Part shown: piece by piece, positions 60,619 through 64,000 of the stretch | How the letters are laid out: each line of letters begins with the position of its first letter | Numbering within the stretch: the first letter of the stretch is position 1 | Assembly: GCA_945957605.1 (NCBI GenBank) | Contig: CAMFLR010000016.1 | Coordinates: 62,001 to 126,000, forward strand | Reading direction: 5' to 3' | DNA from: an uncultured Isosphaeraceae bacterium | GTDB lineage: Bacteria > Planctomycetota > Planctomycetia > Isosphaerales > Isosphaeraceae | Length of the DNA: 64,000 bases | Program-made: the position numbers and the translations under genes | Notes under the pieces: model-generated | What the model saw: only the letters and a program-made list of their open reading frames with translations | What the model was told of the DNA's origin: nothing | Database searches by the model: none

Positions 60619-61923
60619 ATGCGACTTTGTGCAAGCATCGTGATGTCGCTGGTTTTGAGTTTACCGATTTCGCAAGTAAATGCGGCAGAATTAACGCCAA
60701 TCGAGCTCAACACGAAATTAACCGCTGTCTCGAAGCGCGAGGCTTACGTCTTTGCGTCGACTCCTGATGGACTCTTTCGCGCGCCAATTGCAACGAAGCG
60801 CTGGGAGCATCTGAACACGCCGCCAGAGATGCCCTTGAATGGCAAGTTCGCCAGCCAACCGGTCACATCGCCGCTCATTCTTTATTTCGCCCGCGGGAAG
60901 TCGGACAAGAACGCTCCGAAACCATTGAACAACGGGCTCTACCAGTCGCAGAACAACGGCCAAACCTGGGAACGTATCTCTGGTCGTGGCGATCTCGAAT
61001 CGGTCTTGCACCACCCGAGCGGAATGCTCTATGCAACAGCAGGGGCTTTCCCGAACTTGCAGGGCAATTTCATTCTGAGATCGGAAGATATGGGTAAGTC
61101 TTGGCGCGATATCACCGGGAACGCGTCGGGAGCTTTGTCGGGCGTCATCCCCGACCCATATCATCCCGGTCTCGTGCTCGTCCAGGGTTGGTCGGGCCGT
61201 TCGTATCTATGGGAAGCTGAGGATGAAAACTTCCACTGGAAAGCCAAACCAGGGTGGAGGACGGTCAGGCCCAAACCGCAAAAACATCTCTTCTTCGAGA
61301 GAACCTCGGCGTCGAGCAACCGATACCACACGTATCGAGCAACGCTCAAGAATTACTTCGATTACGACTTCGGCAACTTCACCGAAGTGCACGCACTTGA
61401 AGTCGTTCCTCTCAAAAATCACTATGAGTTTGCGCGAGGCGAACGGATCGTCGTTCCAGTTCGCGTCGTTTTTCATTTTGACGGCGATATTCTGTGGCGA
61501 GAACGCCGGACTGCCGCGGAAAAAGGCCAACCATTTCCACGGTTGATCGCGCCTGAAGAGAAACTCGTCGATCAGCCAGGCGGAATCGATTTTTGGGGTC
61601 TGCGCGTTGAAAGAGGGGATATTCAGATCGAGAAGCGGCCCGCAGAACGCCGTATTGTGAGCGCGTCGGTGGAAGACACCAAGAATGGAAAGAACGCTAC
61701 AAAGCTGAATTTGCCCGACCCAGCGACGTACAAGACGTTCAAGCTAACACCGACATCGCCCTACGAACGGAATCTCGAACTGAATCGATTCGCCGATTTT
61801 TCCGAGCCGGGCGATTATCGCGTGCAGATTCTCTATGACTCGGCCAGTTATCCCGACGGCCTCGAACGGGTTTGGGACGGCCGCTTTACAAGCCCCGTCT
61901 TCACGATTGTGATTCGGCCGTAG
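60619..61923 (+). CDS. exported Asp-box protein, tandem paralogue 2
   Basis: A 434-residue protein with GAGGAG seven bases before the ATG and a signal peptide ('LCASIVMSLVLSLPISQVNAAE'). It keeps the array's start 'KLTAVSKREAYVFASTPDGLFRAPIATKRWE', but its first Asp box is altered ('LYQSQNNGQTWERIS', Asp to Asn), while 'LRSEDMGKSWRDITG' remains. The C-terminal domain carries 'FDGDILWRERRTAAEKGQPFP' and ends 'FTSPVFTIVIRP'. It is more diverged from copy 1 than copy 4 is. The gap before it (154 bases) is the largest in the array. Confidence 0.85.
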   Translation: MRLCASIVMSLVLSLPISQVNAAELTPIELNTKLTAVSKREAYVFASTPDGLFRAPIATKRWEHLNTPPEMPLNGKFASQPVTSPLILYFARGKSDKNAPKPLNNGLYQSQNNGQTWERISGRGDLESVLHHPSGMLYATAGAFPNLQGNFILRSEDMGKSWRDITGNASGALSGVIPDPYHPGLVLVQGWSGRSYLWEAEDENFHWKAKPGWRTVRPKPQKHLFFERTSASSNRYHTYRATLKNYFDYDFGNFTEVHALEVVPLKNHYEFARGERIVVPVRVVFHFDGDILWRERRTAAEKGQPFPRLIAPEEKLVDQPGGIDFWGLRVERGDIQIEKRPAERRIVSASVEDTKNGKNATKLNLPDPATYKTFKLTPTSPYERNLELNRFADFSEPGDYRVQILYDSASYPDGLERVWDGRFTSPVFTIVIRP

Positions 61924-61976
61924 CCTCAGAGCGGATGCGTCACAGAAACCAGACTTCCTTTCAGGAAACTGGCGTC

Positions 61977-63266
61977 ATGAGACTCACTTTGCGTCTGATC
62001 GTGACCGCGTTTGCCATGACTTGCTGCGGGACGCTCCCGTCGTTCGTCATCGTGGAACCGACGCCGATCGAGGCCAACACGATGTTGACGGAGGTTATGA
62101 AGCGCAAAACGTATGTTTTCGCGATCACGATTGATGGTTTGTTCCGAGCTTCGCTCGCGACCAAGCGATGGGAGCGAATACAAACACCGCCAGAATTGCC
62201 GCTCAATGGCACGTTCGCCGCACTGCCAGCGCAGTCACCGCTCGTCCTTTTTGTCGCCCGACGCAGTTACATCGGCAAGCCGATACCTGGCCAGCGTTAC
62301 GGTCTCTATCTCTCGCGAGATCACGGAACTAGCTGGGAACTCATCTCCCAGCGCGACGACTTCGGGGCTGCGGTGCTCGACCAGAGTGGCGTTCTCTTCG
62401 CTGTCACTGGCCACGATGGTCTTAACCTTGGCAAGCGTCTGCTTCGCTCATCCAACATGGGCAAAACCTGGCGCGACATCACCGGAACCGATCGAGGATG
62501 GATTGAAGGCATCGAGCCCGACCCAAACCATCCGGGGCTAGTCCGATTTTACATCTGGTCGGTTCGCTCATATCTGTTTCAGGCCGACGACGAAAACTAC
62601 CGCTGGAAGGAATCAGTCGCGATCGGGACTGATCTCAATTCACGACAGAACAAACCCTTCTTTTCTCGGGATTCATGGTACACAGGTGGATACCGCCTTT
62701 CCGCAACACTCGCGAACTATTTTGAGTACGACTTTGAGAACAACCTACGCACAACAGCCCTGGACGTCGTTCCCCTCGTAGAACGCTTCGAGTTCGCGAA
62801 GGACGAACCCGTAAAGATTGGCGTTCGCGTCGTCTATCACTTCGACCCAAACGCCCTTGATCAGACGGACCGGAAGAAGCTTGAAGAGGGCCATCCCCGT
62901 CCCAAACGCCAGGCGCCTCGGGTGCTACTGGGCGACGATCCCGATGGGGTCGACTTCTGGGGACTTCGCGTCGAGTTCGCCGGTTCAAAGTCCGAGAAGT
63001 ATCCTCCCGCTTCCGCCCCGGCCGCCGAGAGCAAGGACGCGAAATCGAATCCGCCGCCTCGCGCATTCAAGTTTCAGGTCTTCAACTTGACGCCCTCGGA
63101 TCCCTACGAGCGCGGCGTCGATTTGAGCAAGCTCGCCGATTTCTCCAAGGCGGGTGAATACCGCGTTCAAATGGTGTACGGCTTGGGCACCTGCACAGGC
63201 GCGGTCAGGAACGTCTGGCACGGCTTTCTCACAAGCCCCGTGTTCACCGTCGTGATTCGGCCGTAG
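61977..63266 (+). CDS. exported Asp-box protein, tandem paralogue 3
   Basis: A 429-residue protein with an AGGA site and signal peptide ('LTLRLIVTAFAMTCCGTLPSF'). Array start appears as 'MLTEVMKRKTYVFAITIDGLFRASLATKRWE'. Asp boxes: 'LSRDHGTSWELIS' and 'RSSNMGKTWRDITG' (the second with Asp to Asn). The end is 'PSDPYERGVDLSKLADFSKAGEYRVQMVYG' and 'FLTSPVFTVVIRP'. The start begins 53 bases after the stop of copy 2, so the array is probably one transcript. Confidence 0.85.
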   Translation: MRLTLRLIVTAFAMTCCGTLPSFVIVEPTPIEANTMLTEVMKRKTYVFAITIDGLFRASLATKRWERIQTPPELPLNGTFAALPAQSPLVLFVARRSYIGKPIPGQRYGLYLSRDHGTSWELISQRDDFGAAVLDQSGVLFAVTGHDGLNLGKRLLRSSNMGKTWRDITGTDRGWIEGIEPDPNHPGLVRFYIWSVRSYLFQADDENYRWKESVAIGTDLNSRQNKPFFSRDSWYTGGYRLSATLANYFEYDFENNLRTTALDVVPLVERFEFAKDEPVKIGVRVVYHFDPNALDQTDRKKLEEGHPRPKRQAPRVLLGDDPDGVDFWGLRVEFAGSKSEKYPPASAPAAESKDAKSNPPPRAFKFQVFNLTPSDPYERGVDLSKLADFSKAGEYRVQMVYGLGTCTGAVRNVWHGFLTSPVFTVVIRP

Positions 63267-63363
63267 TCGCGTGAATGGTCAGAGATCCACGATCGTCTCA
63301 TCTGTTACGATCTTCGCAACTCTATGTATGTATGCAGTGCCGCCAGCGAAAAGGACCGATGAC

Positions 63364-64000
63364 ATGGGACGATTGATAAGTCGGATTGTGACCAGTTTCG
63401 TCCTGACGCTCATTTTGCCGGTCCCGTTTCTCGTCGCGGCCGAACCGACGCACACGGAAGCGCACACCCAGTTGACAGCAGTGACCAGGCGCGAGGCATA
63501 TGTTTTCGCTTCCACGATCGACGGCCTATTTCGAGCGCCGCTTGCAACGAAGCGCTGGGAACGTCTGAAAACGCCGCCCGAGATGCCACTCAATGGCACG
63601 TTCGCCAAGCTGCCGGAGAAATCGCCGCTTGTTATTTATATCGTCTATCGCGATCGGGACGACAAAGCCCCGCGCGGAGACCTGCGGTACGGCCTTTACC
63701 TTTCACGCGACAACGGCACGAACTGGGAATTGATCTCCGAGCGTGACGATTTCGGCGAAACTTTGCTTCTTCCCAACGGAATCCTTTTCGCGGTCACCGG
63801 CCGCGATCGGTCGAACACAGGCAACCGCCTACTTCGTTCGCCCGACATGGGCAAAACCTGGCGCGACATCACCGGAAAAGGCTTGGGGCAGATTCAAGCG
63901 ATTGAGCCCGATCCAAAGCATCCGGGCCTCGTCCGGGCCCACGTCTGGTCGATCCGCGTGCTCATGTTCGAGGCCGAGAACGAGAACTATGAATGGAAAT
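63364..64000 (+). CDS. exported Asp-box protein, tandem paralogue 4 (cut by window end)
   Basis: The first 212 codons of a fourth copy, starting at the ATG 63364 with AAGGA nine bases before it and a signal peptide ('SRIVTSFVLTLILPVPFLVAAE'). It is very close to copy 1 over the visible part: 'QLTAVTRREAYVFASTIDGLFRAPLATKRWERLKTPP', 'LYLSRDNGTNWELISERDDFGETLLLPNG', and 'RSPDMGKTWRDITG'. The nearness of copies 1 and 4, with diverged copies between, suggests either conversion between the outer copies or an older duplication of the inner ones. A five-codon mini-frame (ATG 63359) overlaps its start. Confidence 0.88.
   Translation, partial: MGRLISRIVTSFVLTLILPVPFLVAAEPTHTEAHTQLTAVTRREAYVFASTIDGLFRAPLATKRWERLKTPPEMPLNGTFAKLPEKSPLVIYIVYRDRDDKAPRGDLRYGLYLSRDNGTNWELISERDDFGETLLLPNGILFAVTGRDRSNTGNRLLRSPDMGKTWRDITGKGLGQIQAIEPDPKHPGLVRAHVWSIRVLMFEAENENYEWK

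Noticed and set aside
1..64000. CRISPR array or cas genes
   Set aside because: No run of regularly spaced direct repeats and no Cas-like protein seen on either strand.

Overview
The window reads as a chromosome segment of a planctomycete, GC-rich with short intergenic gaps. Pointers are a TIGR03067-type secreted protein, large proteins combining Tat or lipoprotein signals with TPR, FG-GAP and UnbV domains, a membrane Ser/Thr kinase with a giant exported region, a small 'SLRALMILV' membrane protein, and a RING/E2/E1/JAB ubiquitin-like cassette. Family-level placement (Isosphaeraceae/Gemmataceae-like) is only an inference.

Bases 1 to about 12,230 hold part of a tailed-phage (HK97-type) element. 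Read on the minus strand, one tightly packed operon starts with a small helix-turn-helix protein at 11,354. It passes through about ten small, mostly membrane or exported proteins, then an HNH nuclease, terminase small and large subunits, portal, prohead protease and major capsid protein, and runs off the left edge into head-completion genes. Many junctions are TGATG, ATGA or GTGA overlaps. A single rightward gene (11,541-12,224) faces the operon. No integrase, lysis cassette or replication gene is visible. A strong candidate for a programmed -1 frameshift lies in this operon at 8,392-8,425.

Bases 12,524-20,228 carry a Tat-exported protein and then a six-gene rightward cluster: membrane-anchored RING protein, ubiquitin-like protein, E2-like enzyme, E1-like ThiF protein, JAMM/JAB peptidase with two membrane segments and a coiled coil, and a Ste24-like M48 peptidase. 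This is the most interesting system in the window. It looks like a complete ubiquitin-like conjugation and deconjugation pathway whose E3-like and peptidase parts are tethered to a membrane.

Bases 20,449-31,431 are mixed housekeeping: an MMPL-type exporter, a YeiP-type EF-P paralogue, RNase III, a CoA-binding protein, deoxyribose-phosphate aldolase, ribose-5-phosphate isomerase A, an ArsR/AHSA1 pair, a four-helix-bundle protein, tRNA-Pro and a degenerate histidine kinase.

Bases 31,704-43,000 are centred on parA-parB. Several parS-like 14-mers lie on both sides (27,549; 30,768; 37,206; 39,855; 42,594), which suggests a chromosome-partitioning region not far from the origin. Other genes are nicotinate phosphoribosyltransferase, a GT39 glycosyltransferase, an HDAC-like deacetylase, a DAACS symporter, tRNA-Glu, a PfpI/DJ-1 protein, CsrA, an ECF-type sigma factor and two tRNA-Arg genes.

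Bases 43,134-58,843 encode the large Ser/Thr kinase, a TPR protein, a nitrilase-family hydrolase, a 1,259-residue lipoprotein, and a leftward operon of prolyl-tRNA synthetase, a small membrane protein, a MraY/WecA-type transferase and an O-antigen-ligase-like protein. From 59,166 to the right edge is a tandem array of four paralogous exported proteins with Asp-box motifs. The fourth is cut by the window end.
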